Assembly (NCBI RefSeq): GCF_030866745.1
Contig: NZ_CP133016.1
Coordinates: forward strand, 1,302,001 to 1,366,000
Reading direction: 5' to 3'
Length of the DNA stretch: 64,000 nucleotides
Source: Sphingomonas flavescens
GTDB lineage: Bacteria > Pseudomonadota > Alphaproteobacteria > Sphingomonadales > Sphingomonadaceae
How positions within the stretch are numbered: position 1 is the stretch's first letter; the number at the start of each line of letters is the position of its first letter. Made by a program: the position numbers and the translations under genes. Below, one piece after another: positions 44,808-51,541 of this stretch. The notes under the pieces are model-generated. The model saw only the letters and a program-made list of their open reading frames with translations, was not told the origin of the DNA and made no database searches.

Positions 44808-45943
44808 AATCGCTTGCGAAGGAAGTCGCCGCCCTCGGCCAGACCGTGCTCGTTCTTCAGGGTGGCGGCGCGCTCGGCGCCTACCAGGTCGGCGTCTACG
44901 AAGCGCTTCACGATGCTGGCATCGCGCCCGAATGGGTGATCGGAACCTCGATTGGCGCAATCAACGCGTCGCTTATCGCCGGCAGCAAGCCGGAAGACCG
45001 GATCGCAAAGATGTGCGAGTTTTGGCGGCGCGTCGAGAATGATCATTTCGTCCCCGGCGGCCTTCCCGTCTGGCTCGCTACAGCAACGCGCAACAGCCTT
45101 GCAGTGAGTAGCGGCGTCCCCTCGTTCTTTAGCCCAAACCCGTTCGCGTTCATGAGCCCGCACCACCGGCTCGGCGCGGAAGCAGCCGGCTATTACACGG
45201 TCGAGCCGCTTCGCCGCACGCTCGAGGAGCTGGTCGACTTTAAATACCTCAACAGCGGCGGAACCCGCATTACCGTGGGCGCCTCCTCCGTGCGGACTGC
45301 CGAGATGCGCTACTTCGATTCCCGCGACGAGCGGATCGGCGTTGAACACATCCTCGCGTCCGGCGCGCTGCCTCCCGGCTTCCCGCCCGTCCGCATCGAC
45401 GGCGAGCTCTACTGGGACGGCGGCATCCTTTCGAACACGCCGGTCGAGGTGGTGTTCGACGATAATCCGCGGCGAAACAGCGTCGTCTTCGCGGTGCACA
45501 TCTGGAACCCGCACGGGCCGGAGCCCGAAACCATTTGGGAAGTGATGAACCGCCAGAAGGACGTTCAATATTCAAGCCGTGCGGCGGCGCATATCAAACG
45601 TCAGCGGCAGCTTCACAAGCTGCGGCATATCGTTGCCGAGCTCAGCAAGCTCATCCCGGAAGAAAAGCGCCGCGACAACCGCATCTCCGACATGGCTGCT
45701 TACGGCTGCCTGACGCGCATGCACGTGGTTCGGCTCCTCGCCCCGGCACTCGACTACGAGGACCACAGTAAGGATATCGATTTCAGCGCACAGGGGATCC
45801 GCCGTCGCAGAGAAGCGGGTTACCGCGACACAATCGAGACCCTGGAAAAAGCGCCCTGGCGCGAACCGGCCGATGAGATCGAAGGCTTCATCCTGCACGA
45901 GGCGAGTGGCGGCCGCATGGTGGAGACGGCTGCGGCACATTGA
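44804..45943 (+). CDS. patatin-like phospholipase (DUF3734)
   Basis: The 379-residue protein has the patatin Ser-Asp dyad: oxyanion motif GGGALGAYQ, nucleophile GTSIG and acid in 'YWDGGILSNTP'. The C-terminal portion matches the DUF3734 extension of bacterial patatins ('RDNRISDMAAYGCLTRMHVVRLLAP'). It should hydrolyse acyl esters. The start is taken at 44804, eight bases after AAGGA, rather than the in-frame ATG at 44798. It is coupled to the ndh gene end. Next to bdhA, a role at PHB granules or in lipid turnover is plausible but unproven. Confidence 0.93.
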   Translation: MKSLAKEVAALGQTVLVLQGGGALGAYQVGVYEALHDAGIAPEWVIGTSIGAINASLIAGSKPEDRIAKMCEFWRRVENDHFVPGGLPVWLATATRNSLAVSSGVPSFFSPNPFAFMSPHHRLGAEAAGYYTVEPLRRTLEELVDFKYLNSGGTRITVGASSVRTAEMRYFDSRDERIGVEHILASGALPPGFPPVRIDGELYWDGGILSNTPVEVVFDDNPRRNSVVFAVHIWNPHGPEPETIWEVMNRQKDVQYSSRAAAHIKRQRQLHKLRHIVAELSKLIPEEKRRDNRISDMAAYGCLTRMHVVRLLAPALDYEDHSKDIDFSAQGIRRRREAGYRDTIETLEKAPWREPADEIEGFILHEASGGRMVETAAAH

Positions 45944-46050
45944 CCCGCGGCAGCATACGCCGGGCGCATGACGATCATGCCGAAACGCGATTTCCGCAGA
46001 CGAGCGCCAGGAGCCAAGATCGGCGTCTGGTTGCAAGAAGGAGAATGGCC

Positions 46051-46572
46051 ATGGGCCACAAACTCAAGAAGCTCGATTCCAAGTTACTGGCAGTGCTGCT
46101 GCTCGCCGGCCCGGCAGACGTCGTGTCGCCGCTCGTTGCGCCTGCCAATGCGGCGCAGCCGGTTGCCACCGCACCCGCCGACGGCGTCATCAAGCAGCGC
46201 AGCGATTATCCGTTCGACGAGACGATTGCGCGCGTGAAGGCGGATATCGCCAACAAGGGCATCCGCTTCTTCGACGAGATCGACCAGATGAAACTCGGCG
46301 ACGGCGCTAAGCTCCCGATCAACCGTTCGACGCTGCTCTTGTTCGGCAATCCGCCGCTCGGCGTGCAGTTCCTACAGTCCAATCCGGTCGCGGGACTCGA
46401 TTGGCCGGTGCGCATGCTTGTCACCGAGGACACGGACGGCACAGTCTGGGTGAGCTGGACCGACTTCGGGTTTGTCGCGAAGCGGTACCAGCTCACCGAC
46501 CGGGACGCACAGATCAAAATGGCGAGCGAAGTTGCCGCCTCGATCGCGTCGGCGGCGAGGAAACAGCAATGA
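46051..46572 (+). CDS. DUF302 family protein
   Basis: The 173-residue protein has a signal-like N-terminus (residues 12-30) and a DUF302 domain: 'YPFDETIARVKADIANKGIRFFDEIDQMKLG', 'PINRSTLLLFGNPPLGVQFLQSNPVAGLDWPVRMLVTEDTDGTVWVSWTDFGFVAKRYQL'. DUF302 folds are of unknown activity. The ATG at 46051 has AAGAAGGAG about seven bases upstream. The stop overlaps the next small gene (ATGA). Confidence 0.9.
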   Translation: MGHKLKKLDSKLLAVLLLAGPADVVSPLVAPANAAQPVATAPADGVIKQRSDYPFDETIARVKADIANKGIRFFDEIDQMKLGDGAKLPINRSTLLLFGNPPLGVQFLQSNPVAGLDWPVRMLVTEDTDGTVWVSWTDFGFVAKRYQLTDRDAQIKMASEVAASIASAARKQQ

Positions 46573-46742
46573 AACCCGCCGCGCAGTCCACCCGCGGGTC
46601 TTTCGAAGGCGCGCTCCGCCCGGACCTGATCGCAATCTTTGCCTATGCGAGTCCGTGCGGCCGCACCAGCAAGTCGGTGGACGGCACGACCGGCCCTGAA
46701 GTCCACCTCAGCCGACTGGCCGCAGCCGCCCGGATGCAATGA
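46569..46742 (+). CDS. small protein of 57 residues, translationally coupled
   Basis: The product has no recognisable domain (a Cys in 'SPCGRTSK', basic-neutral). It is called because its ATG overlaps the DUF302 stop (ATGA at 46569-46572) and its own stop overlaps the next ATG (ATGA at 46739-46742), so the frame is pinned on both sides. A spurious frame remains possible, as such overlaps can arise by chance. Confidence 0.45.
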   Translation: MKPAAQSTRGSFEGALRPDLIAIFAYASPCGRTSKSVDGTTGPEVHLSRLAAAARMQ

Positions 46743-48169
46743 TCGTCACTACCCCGGGAGCCCAGGCCCCCCTTCCCCAACTCGGCGACAGGGGCGCTTG
46801 GGCGGTTCGGCTGTTGTGGGCCTCTTTTGCGCTGGTGGCCGGCTGGCTGCTCGCCGACTTGGCGATCTGGCGAACGGAACCGCTGCCGATCATCGTCCTG
46901 CAGTTTGCCAAAAGCGCGGTGCTGATCGCCGTAAGCTTCATTCTAATCAAGCGGCGCCCCCGTGACTCGGTCGCCGCGCTGCTCGCGATGACCTTCCTGG
47001 TGTGGACGATCAGCAGCAGTTTCGGCTTCCGTTCTACGGACCTGCTGCCGGTCGTGATCGACCGCATCCGCTTCGTGCTGTTCACCTTTTCGCTGCTGCT
47101 TTTCCCTGACGGCGAATGGGGCCCAGACCGGACCCGCTTCATCGCCGTCGCGACGGCAGCCACGTTCATGCTCGGCATCATCGAAGCCACGGGACTGGTG
47201 CAGACACAGGCATTCCTGCCCATGGCCGTTGCCTGCGTCCTTGCGGCGATCGGCGGCCTCATCGCCCGCTTCCGGACCGCGGAATCCGACGCGGTCCGCC
47301 AGCAGCTGAAGTGGATTGCGCTTGGACTGGTTTTGGGCGTCGGCCTGATCCTGATCGGCCGCGCGAGTGCGGCACTAACCGCTCCCGCAGGTTTACCGGT
47401 GCTTTCGGAAGCCTTGTTCCAGCTCGGCATCATTTTCGTTGCGCTCGGATTCGTCGTGTCGTTGCTACGGTACCGGCTCTATGATGCTGAGACGGCGATC
47501 AGCCGCTCGGCTGCGCTCTTCGTCCTTACGGTCGCCGTCGTCAGCACGTTCGCAGGGACCGAGGCGGCCGTCGAATGGATGGGCCAGCAATATTTCGGGA
47601 TGGGCATTGGCAGCAACATTTCGGGGGGGATTGCCGCCGGGGTGGCCGCGGTGCTTCTCAATCCATTGCATCAACGGATCAGCGAAGCGGCGGAGCACCG
47701 TTTCCAGCCTGACCTCGCCTACCTGAAGAACCACGTGCCGGAATTCCTTGAAGAGCTGTGTCTGAGCGAAGCGCCGCGCGAGGTCGCGCGCTTCTTCCTC
47801 CTCAGCGTCAACGAAGCACTCCATGCAAACTGTTCGGCGTTGCTGGGGTTCGACGAAGACGTAATCGCCGCCGTCGGCATTGCTCCGGAGCCGCTACTGC
47901 TCCAGAGTGCCGGCGAGCTGTTCCCGGTGTGGATCGAGGTGGCTTCCGTCTGCTCCGGCCGGAAGCGGCTGCTGCTCCTCGGAGGGCGCCCGGACGGCTC
48001 CTCGTTTGGGCGGGACGAGCTGGGTGCCATTAAATCCCTGCTTCCGCGGCTCCGTCGCGCGCTCGACATAAGCGATGCGGCAGAGGCTTTAAGGCGCCAA
48101 TGCCGCGCGCAGAGGCAGCTCGGACCTGATGTGCTGCAAAGCGACCCTTCAGGTAGGCTAGAAGAATAG
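46739..48169 (+). CDS. polytopic membrane protein with GAF-like C-terminal domain
   Basis: The 476-residue protein has about ten hydrophobic segments in its first ~310 residues, then a cytoplasmic region 'LHQRISEAAEHRFQPDLAYLKNHVPEFLEELCLSEAPREVARFFLLSVNEALHANCSALLGFDED' that recalls the GAF-containing N-terminal half of sensor kinases, but no kinase domain follows. The last ~20 residues ('AQRQLGPDVLQSDPSGRLEE') are unlike the rest, and the stop lies 14 bases from palindrome copy 8, so the 3' end may have been replaced. It might be a truncated sensor. Confidence 0.75.
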   Translation: MIVTTPGAQAPLPQLGDRGAWAVRLLWASFALVAGWLLADLAIWRTEPLPIIVLQFAKSAVLIAVSFILIKRRPRDSVAALLAMTFLVWTISSSFGFRSTDLLPVVIDRIRFVLFTFSLLLFPDGEWGPDRTRFIAVATAATFMLGIIEATGLVQTQAFLPMAVACVLAAIGGLIARFRTAESDAVRQQLKWIALGLVLGVGLILIGRASAALTAPAGLPVLSEALFQLGIIFVALGFVVSLLRYRLYDAETAISRSAALFVLTVAVVSTFAGTEAAVEWMGQQYFGMGIGSNISGGIAAGVAAVLLNPLHQRISEAAEHRFQPDLAYLKNHVPEFLEELCLSEAPREVARFFLLSVNEALHANCSALLGFDEDVIAAVGIAPEPLLLQSAGELFPVWIEVASVCSGRKRLLLLGGRPDGSSFGRDELGAIKSLLPRLRRALDISDAAEALRRQCRAQRQLGPDVLQSDPSGRLEE

Positions 48170-48182
48170 TCATCAGCCAACC

Positions 48183-48213
48183 AATGTCCGCTTTCCACCC
48201 ATTGCAGACATTA
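48183..48213. repeat. palindrome copy 8 (forward)
   Basis: It reads AATGTCCGC, loop TTTCCACCCATT, GCAGACATTA. It marks the left end of island 2, 14 bases after the stop of the polytopic sensor-like gene. Confidence 0.93.
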
Positions 48214-48254
48214 AGCTGGGTTGCCACGATGCCGGGCTCCTGGAGGGATGAAGT

Positions 48255-48569
48255 ATGAGCGACGAAGAGCTGCCGCCAGGATCTCCGACGCCTCATCCTG
48301 CGCAATCGACATCGGCGCGACCGAACGGCTGGCCGGTTGGCGTTCGTCCAATCTCTCTTGATGGGCTCGCACACCTAGGAGTTGCGAATGATGGATCGCT
48401 CTTTTGGGATGGCAAGCCCATTCAAGTCGCGCGGCGGTTTGATCTAAGCTTATGGCAAAAGGTTGGAGCAGTGCTGACGGTTTTGGCCGCTATAATCGGT
48501 GCGGGTGCGAGCGCAGCTTCGGCTGTTTCTGACTGGCGTGGCCCAGTCTGCACGCGCGCAAGTTCCTAA
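48255..48569 (+). CDS. small single-span membrane protein
   Basis: The 104-residue product has a Pro/Ser-rich N-terminal half with 'VANDGSLFWDGKPIQVARRFDLSLW', one membrane segment ('VGAVLTVLAAIIGAGASAASAV') and a short tail. No family recognised. The stop TAA (48567-48569) is the left outer end of palindrome copy 9. Composition is less GC-rich than the flanking chromosome. Confidence 0.55.
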   Translation: MSDEELPPGSPTPHPAQSTSARPNGWPVGVRPISLDGLAHLGVANDGSLFWDGKPIQVARRFDLSLWQKVGAVLTVLAAIIGAGASAASAVSDWRGPVCTRASS

Positions 48570-48598
48570 TGTCTGCAATGGGTGGAAAGCGGACATTA
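48567..48598. repeat. palindrome copy 9 (reverse), ends two genes
   Basis: It reads TAATGTCTGC, loop AATGGGTGGAAA, GCGGACATTA, the reverse orientation of copies 1-8. TAA at its left end stops the plus-strand gene (48569), and TAA read from the right end stops the minus-strand gene (48596). One palindrome thus supplies both convergent stop codons. Confidence 0.95.
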
Positions 48599-49006
48599 CA
48601 TGGAAAGCGTGGCCTCAGGCTCTTGATCGCACATGACGTGAACTGCTCTGTCGAATGTCTTAATCACGTAATGCCGAAAAGGCCGGTCGCTGATGGCTCC
48701 GTTCCGCGAGGTCACACGAGAGAGCCACGATGATCGCTCAACCTCTTGAAAGGGCCAAGGGTAGTTCCAACCCGCTTCCCCCATCCTCTTGATCTCAAAC
48801 GAACCGTTTTCCGCAACGTCGGAGCACTCCTCGTAGACCTTGAAAGCCTCTGGCTCATTGAACTTTAGGAGAATGTCAGGACTTTGGTTGCGAACGACTG
48901 ATAACGTCAACACTCCCCTCGCGAAACGGACTTCGACCTCCACTAATACGTCATCTGAAAGGTCGGGTAGTGGGTCCCATCGACGCCAGCATTCCTGTTC
49001 ACTCAT
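48596..49006 (-). CDS. hypothetical soluble protein
   Basis: The 136-residue protein has no signal peptide and no recognised domain: 'WDPLPDLSDDVLVEVEVRFARGVLTLSVV', 'NYPWPFQEVERSSWLSRVTS'. The stop TAA (48598-48596) is the outer end of palindrome copy 9. The ATG at 49006 was chosen because the longer frame crosses copy 10 and gives repeat-derived sequence. It may be a small immunity-like or cytoplasmic protein, but nothing supports a specific role. Confidence 0.55.
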   Translation of the reverse strand: MSEQECWRRWDPLPDLSDDVLVEVEVRFARGVLTLSVVRNQSPDILLKFNEPEAFKVYEECSDVAENGSFEIKRMGEAGWNYPWPFQEVERSSWLSRVTSRNGAISDRPFRHYVIKTFDRAVHVMCDQEPEATLSM

Positions 49007-49045
49007 CACCCGAAGGAGAGCATCAGACGTCGGCGTTGGCAACTG

Positions 49046-49076
49046 AGTGTCCGCAACGGGTGGGAAGCAGACACTA
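49046..49076. repeat. palindrome copy 10 (reverse, worn)
   Basis: It reads AGTGTCCGC, loop AACGGGTGGGAA, GCAGACACTA. Its outer ends carry C-for-T changes (ACTA), so the minus-strand stop it provides is TAG (49076-49074) rather than TAA. Confidence 0.88.
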
Positions 49077-49400
49077 GCCACTAGTGCGTTCAACGATGGT
49101 CTGGTTGTATTTCGCCGCGTAGGCTCGGGCGACGGAACGCTGTCGGCTGCATGCCTCCGTCGTTGTGTCGGACGTGCCTTCAACCATTCGCGTTTGGTAA
49201 GCATCTGCCTCGGAGACGCCCGGAACCTCGCCTGCAAATCCGCCAAGCATGAGCAAGTGTTGGTCGCCTTTCGCCAATGCCTGGCGAGCATCCGCACCAG
49301 CATCCCGATGCGCCAGCATATTGATGGTGGGGCAGCCAACCTCCCGCTGTTGGATGCAGCCAGCGAGGACTATCAATAGTACTGCGTTTGCTGCCTTCAT
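49074..49400 (-). CDS. small lipoprotein, unknown function
   Basis: The 108-residue product has lipobox VLAGC-I (Cys at residue 15), then 'VGCPTINMLAHRDAGADARQALAKGDQHLLMLGGFAGEVPGV' and 'SVARAYAAKYNQTIV'. Three cysteines are present after the lipobox. No family is recognised. The stop is the outer end of palindrome copy 10. The ATG at 49400 starts the signal peptide, 24 bases from copy 11. Confidence 0.6.
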   Translation of the reverse strand: MKAANAVLLIVLAGCIQQREVGCPTINMLAHRDAGADARQALAKGDQHLLMLGGFAGEVPGVSEADAYQTRMVEGTSDTTTEACSRQRSVARAYAAKYNQTIVERTSG

Positions 49401-49423
49401 CCGGCTACCTAATCAGCAGGGGC

Positions 49424-49454
49424 CAATGTCCGCAGTGGGTGGAAAGCGGAAGTT
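49424..49454. repeat. palindrome copy 11 (reverse)
   Basis: It reads AATGTCCGC, loop AGTGGGTGGAAA, GCGGAAGTTA. The right arm has ACATT changed to AAGTT. The TTA at 49453-49455, at and one base beyond its right edge, gives the TAA stop of the minus-strand lipoprotein gene. Confidence 0.9.
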
Positions 49455-49860
49455 AGCGAGTGGCCGCGTTGACCCGCTCCGCCACGCTCGGGTCTTCGAC
49501 GATTTTATCGATTGACGTTAGTAATAGTGTGTATCGGCTAGGACCATCAGTAACGATGTAGCCTTCGCCTCTGGCGTTGAAGCCGACCACATCCTCGCGC
49601 TCCGCCGCAAGACGCTCCAACCGCTTATATACCTTTGGAGCATCGCCTACGAAGGCGAAGGGAAGTCGCAAGCTGGGGCAAACTGCCACTTCGGCCTTCG
49701 CGCCGACTTCTCCGAAGATGATGCCTCGCAAATGCTCCTCACGGATGCGTTGGCCGACCAGCGAGCAAGCGGGCTTAGCAGCGCCCTTGTCCTCGCGGTC
49801 CTCGGAAGCCGAACACCCTAGAAGCAGGATGGCAGATGTAGCGTACAAAATGGCTCTCAT
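49453..49860 (-). CDS. small lipoprotein, unknown function
   Basis: The 135-residue product has lipobox LLGC-S (Cys at residue 16). The mature region has two further cysteines ('KPACSLVGQ', 'AVCPSLRLPF') and resembles small periplasmic lipoproteins of no known family. The stop TAA (49455-49453) coincides with the end of palindrome copy 11. The ATG at 49860 starts the signal peptide, 24 bases from copy 12. Confidence 0.62.
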   Translation of the reverse strand: MRAILYATSAILLLGCSASEDREDKGAAKPACSLVGQRIREEHLRGIIFGEVGAKAEVAVCPSLRLPFAFVGDAPKVYKRLERLAAEREDVVGFNARGEGYIVTDGPSRYTLLLTSIDKIVEDPSVAERVNAATR

Positions 49861-49883
49861 ACCGCAGGCGTCCCATATGACCC

Positions 49884-49914
49884 TAATGTCTGCAATGGGT
49901 CGAAAGTAGACATA
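49884..49914. repeat. palindrome copy 12 (reverse)
   Basis: It reads TAATGTCTGC, loop AATGGGTCGAAA, GTAGACATAA. Right arm has GTAGAC for GCAGAC. The ~180 bases beyond it (to 50095) have no supported gene but include AAAAGCGGAC, a possible degenerate repeat remnant. Confidence 0.88.
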
Positions 49915-50095
49915 AGCGGACGGTCAGTTAACGGCCAAAAGCGGACCTCGCCCATTCCGCTCGACTTAAACGAGCCCTCCTGGCCGATCAGTGACATTCC
50001 GCCTAGGCATGCGGCAGGACAGATTCGGGTCATCGAGGCTGTCGTCATTGCCTCGCGAAAGCGAGTAGCGAAGTTAGTTGTATAGGCTTGTCCCA

Positions 50096-50497
50096 TCAGC
50101 GCCCGATGGCGTGGAACTTCGTTCCGCTGATTGGCACCGCGAAGCACCCGTTTGCGGCGAGCGTGTGCTGAGCGCGGATTTGCGGCCATAAGGTGAGGAG
50201 CCGAGCCGCTTGCTTGTGGAGCGCCGACTTTTGCAAAGACGGCGCGAAGAAGAAGCCAACCAGACCGTTTCGCACGAAGAGATCGCGCGACGGCTTCCGT
50301 TTGGCGATGCGCTGGTCGGCGGAGATTACCGCCCACCCGCCTTCCGCGCCAAGCGCCGGAATCCACTCCTCATCCTTAAGATCGTGTCGACCGAACTTTT
50401 CCCGAAGGGAAACGATTTCGTCGCCATCCTCTTCAAAGATCGTGTGGAGCACGACCGCGAGCCGTGGCGGGAGGTCATTGTCGACCATCACCCTCAC
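50096..50497 (-). CDS. PIN-like toxin (DUF5615-type) of a toxin-antitoxin pair
   Basis: The 133-residue protein begins 'RVMVDNDLPPRLAVVLHTIF', as DUF5615-like PIN proteins do, with the first acidic residue of the PIN-type active site, and continues 'LKDEEWIPALGAEGGWAVISADQRIAKRK' with another Asp. PIN toxins are RNases. The ATG overlaps the stop of the upstream antitoxin gene by 4 bases (50494-50497), as in toxin-antitoxin operons. It lies inside island 2. Confidence 0.82.
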   Translation of the reverse strand: MRVMVDNDLPPRLAVVLHTIFEEDGDEIVSLREKFGRHDLKDEEWIPALGAEGGWAVISADQRIAKRKPSRDLFVRNGLVGFFFAPSLQKSALHKQAARLLTLWPQIRAQHTLAANGCFAVPISGTKFHAIGR

Positions 50498-51192
50498 GCG
50501 GTCGCCAGCCCTCCAATTTGTCGTTCGAAGGCGAGGGCATCCTTGACCGCGATTTTTCCGATTTCGAACAGCCTGGCGACACGGTCGACCGACCGGCCTT
50601 CCGCCACAAAAACTTGAGCGATGCGCCGCGTCGGAACGCCGCCGTTCTCAACGATGGGCTGGCCGAAAGAGCGTTCCGGATCGGCGACGACCTCACGGCT
50701 CTTCGCTAATGGGAACCAGCGCGTCGCTTTCTCGTCGTCGAACTCAAGGTCAAGGAACGACGCCTCAATCACTTTGGGAAACGCATGCTGTAGTGTTTTG
50801 AGGTCGATGACATCTCGATTCCCCGTTTCGCCCATGCGCTCAAGGAAGAGCCGCTTGCCGTCCGTCCGGAAGTGAGCGCTAGAAAACGGATGAGGGTCTT
50901 CGGCGATCTGCGCGGCCGTCATGAGGCAAAGCCGGATCGTCGGCATTCCGATTCCGAATTCGCGAAGCCGAGCCACGAACCGGGCTTCGATGAGGTCACG
51001 GAAACCGAGAAGCGGTTCGTCCTGGTCGATGCCGTATTGCGGTTGCCAGAGCGGCGCCTGAGCGGTCTTTGGCCCGTGATGGGCATAGCTGTAGCCGAAG
51101 AGCCAACGGCGGATATTGGTGGCCGACGTACCGACCAGCTTTCCAGCTTCTGAAGGGGTATAGGCCCCGATGCCGAACTCCGCATAATGCAT
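50494..51192 (-). CDS. DUF433-type antitoxin
   Basis: The 232-residue protein has an HTH-like N-terminal part ('YTPSEAGKLVGTSATNIRRWLFG', MerR-like) and a DUF433 C-terminal domain ('GGVPTRRIAQVFVAEGRSVDRVARLFEIGKIAVKDALAFE'), the usual antitoxin partner of PIN/DUF5615 toxins. The longer N-terminal region suggests a two-domain DNA-binding antitoxin that may autorepress the operon. The ATG at 51192 follows a longer non-homologous frame. First gene of the pair. Confidence 0.84.
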   Translation of the reverse strand: MHYAEFGIGAYTPSEAGKLVGTSATNIRRWLFGYSYAHHGPKTAQAPLWQPQYGIDQDEPLLGFRDLIEARFVARLREFGIGMPTIRLCLMTAAQIAEDPHPFSSAHFRTDGKRLFLERMGETGNRDVIDLKTLQHAFPKVIEASFLDLEFDDEKATRWFPLAKSREVVADPERSFGQPIVENGGVPTRRIAQVFVAEGRSVDRVARLFEIGKIAVKDALAFERQIGGLATA

Positions 51193-51541
51193 GCCGGCTC
51201 CCCTAGCACACGCGGGTTGAACAAAAACCCACGCGCGCTGGCGGCGCAACGCTTTTCTCCTGATTTCGCTTAGTGAGCCTTGTGAGGCGCAACGAAGGTC
51301 CGCTTTCTGGTTCTTCCGTTTCGGGCATGAGCGCCCAGGATTTGGCGGTAAGCGGTCATCCGCGCTTGACTCAGCCCCTCGCGTTTACACCGAGATGCTC
51401 TGCCGGATTTTACATAAAATCCCTTGTCATACTTCGCTCGCTTAGTCTGCTTTCGACCCATTGCGGACATTATCACTTTCATGTTCCGCTAACCGTCTTC
51501 GTTAAACTGACTTACTCGAGCTGGCGACTATTCGCCGCATC
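51193..51541. other. 349-bp region without a supported gene, contains palindrome copy 13
   Basis: The region between the antitoxin start and the HD-GYP start holds palindrome copy 13 (51443-51473) and, at about 51294-51330, a degenerate fragment GGTCCGCTTTC that resembles the left half of the repeat. The 70-residue minus-strand frame here begins with the repeat-derived 'MSAMGRKQT' peptide and is rejected. The antitoxin and HD-GYP promoters must lie here; I cannot place them. Confidence 0.6.
51443..51473. repeat. palindrome copy 13 (forward)
   Basis: It reads TTAGTCTGC, loop TTTCGACCCATT, GCGGACATTA. It marks the right-hand end of island 2, about 70 bases before the HD-GYP gene. Confidence 0.9.

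Noticed and set aside
33263..51473. Integron cassette array interpretation of the palindrome-bounded genes
   Set aside because: No integron tyrosine integrase is present, the palindromes lack the GTTRRRY/RYYYAAC core of attC sites, and gene orientation is mixed relative to the repeats. A different mechanism must be involved, if any.
33263..51473. Protein starts with 'MSAMGGKRT', 'CNGWKADI', 'RFPPIADI' or 'FDPLQTL' in several frames
   Set aside because: These peptides are translations of the palindrome itself in different frames; the real genes start downstream of each copy.
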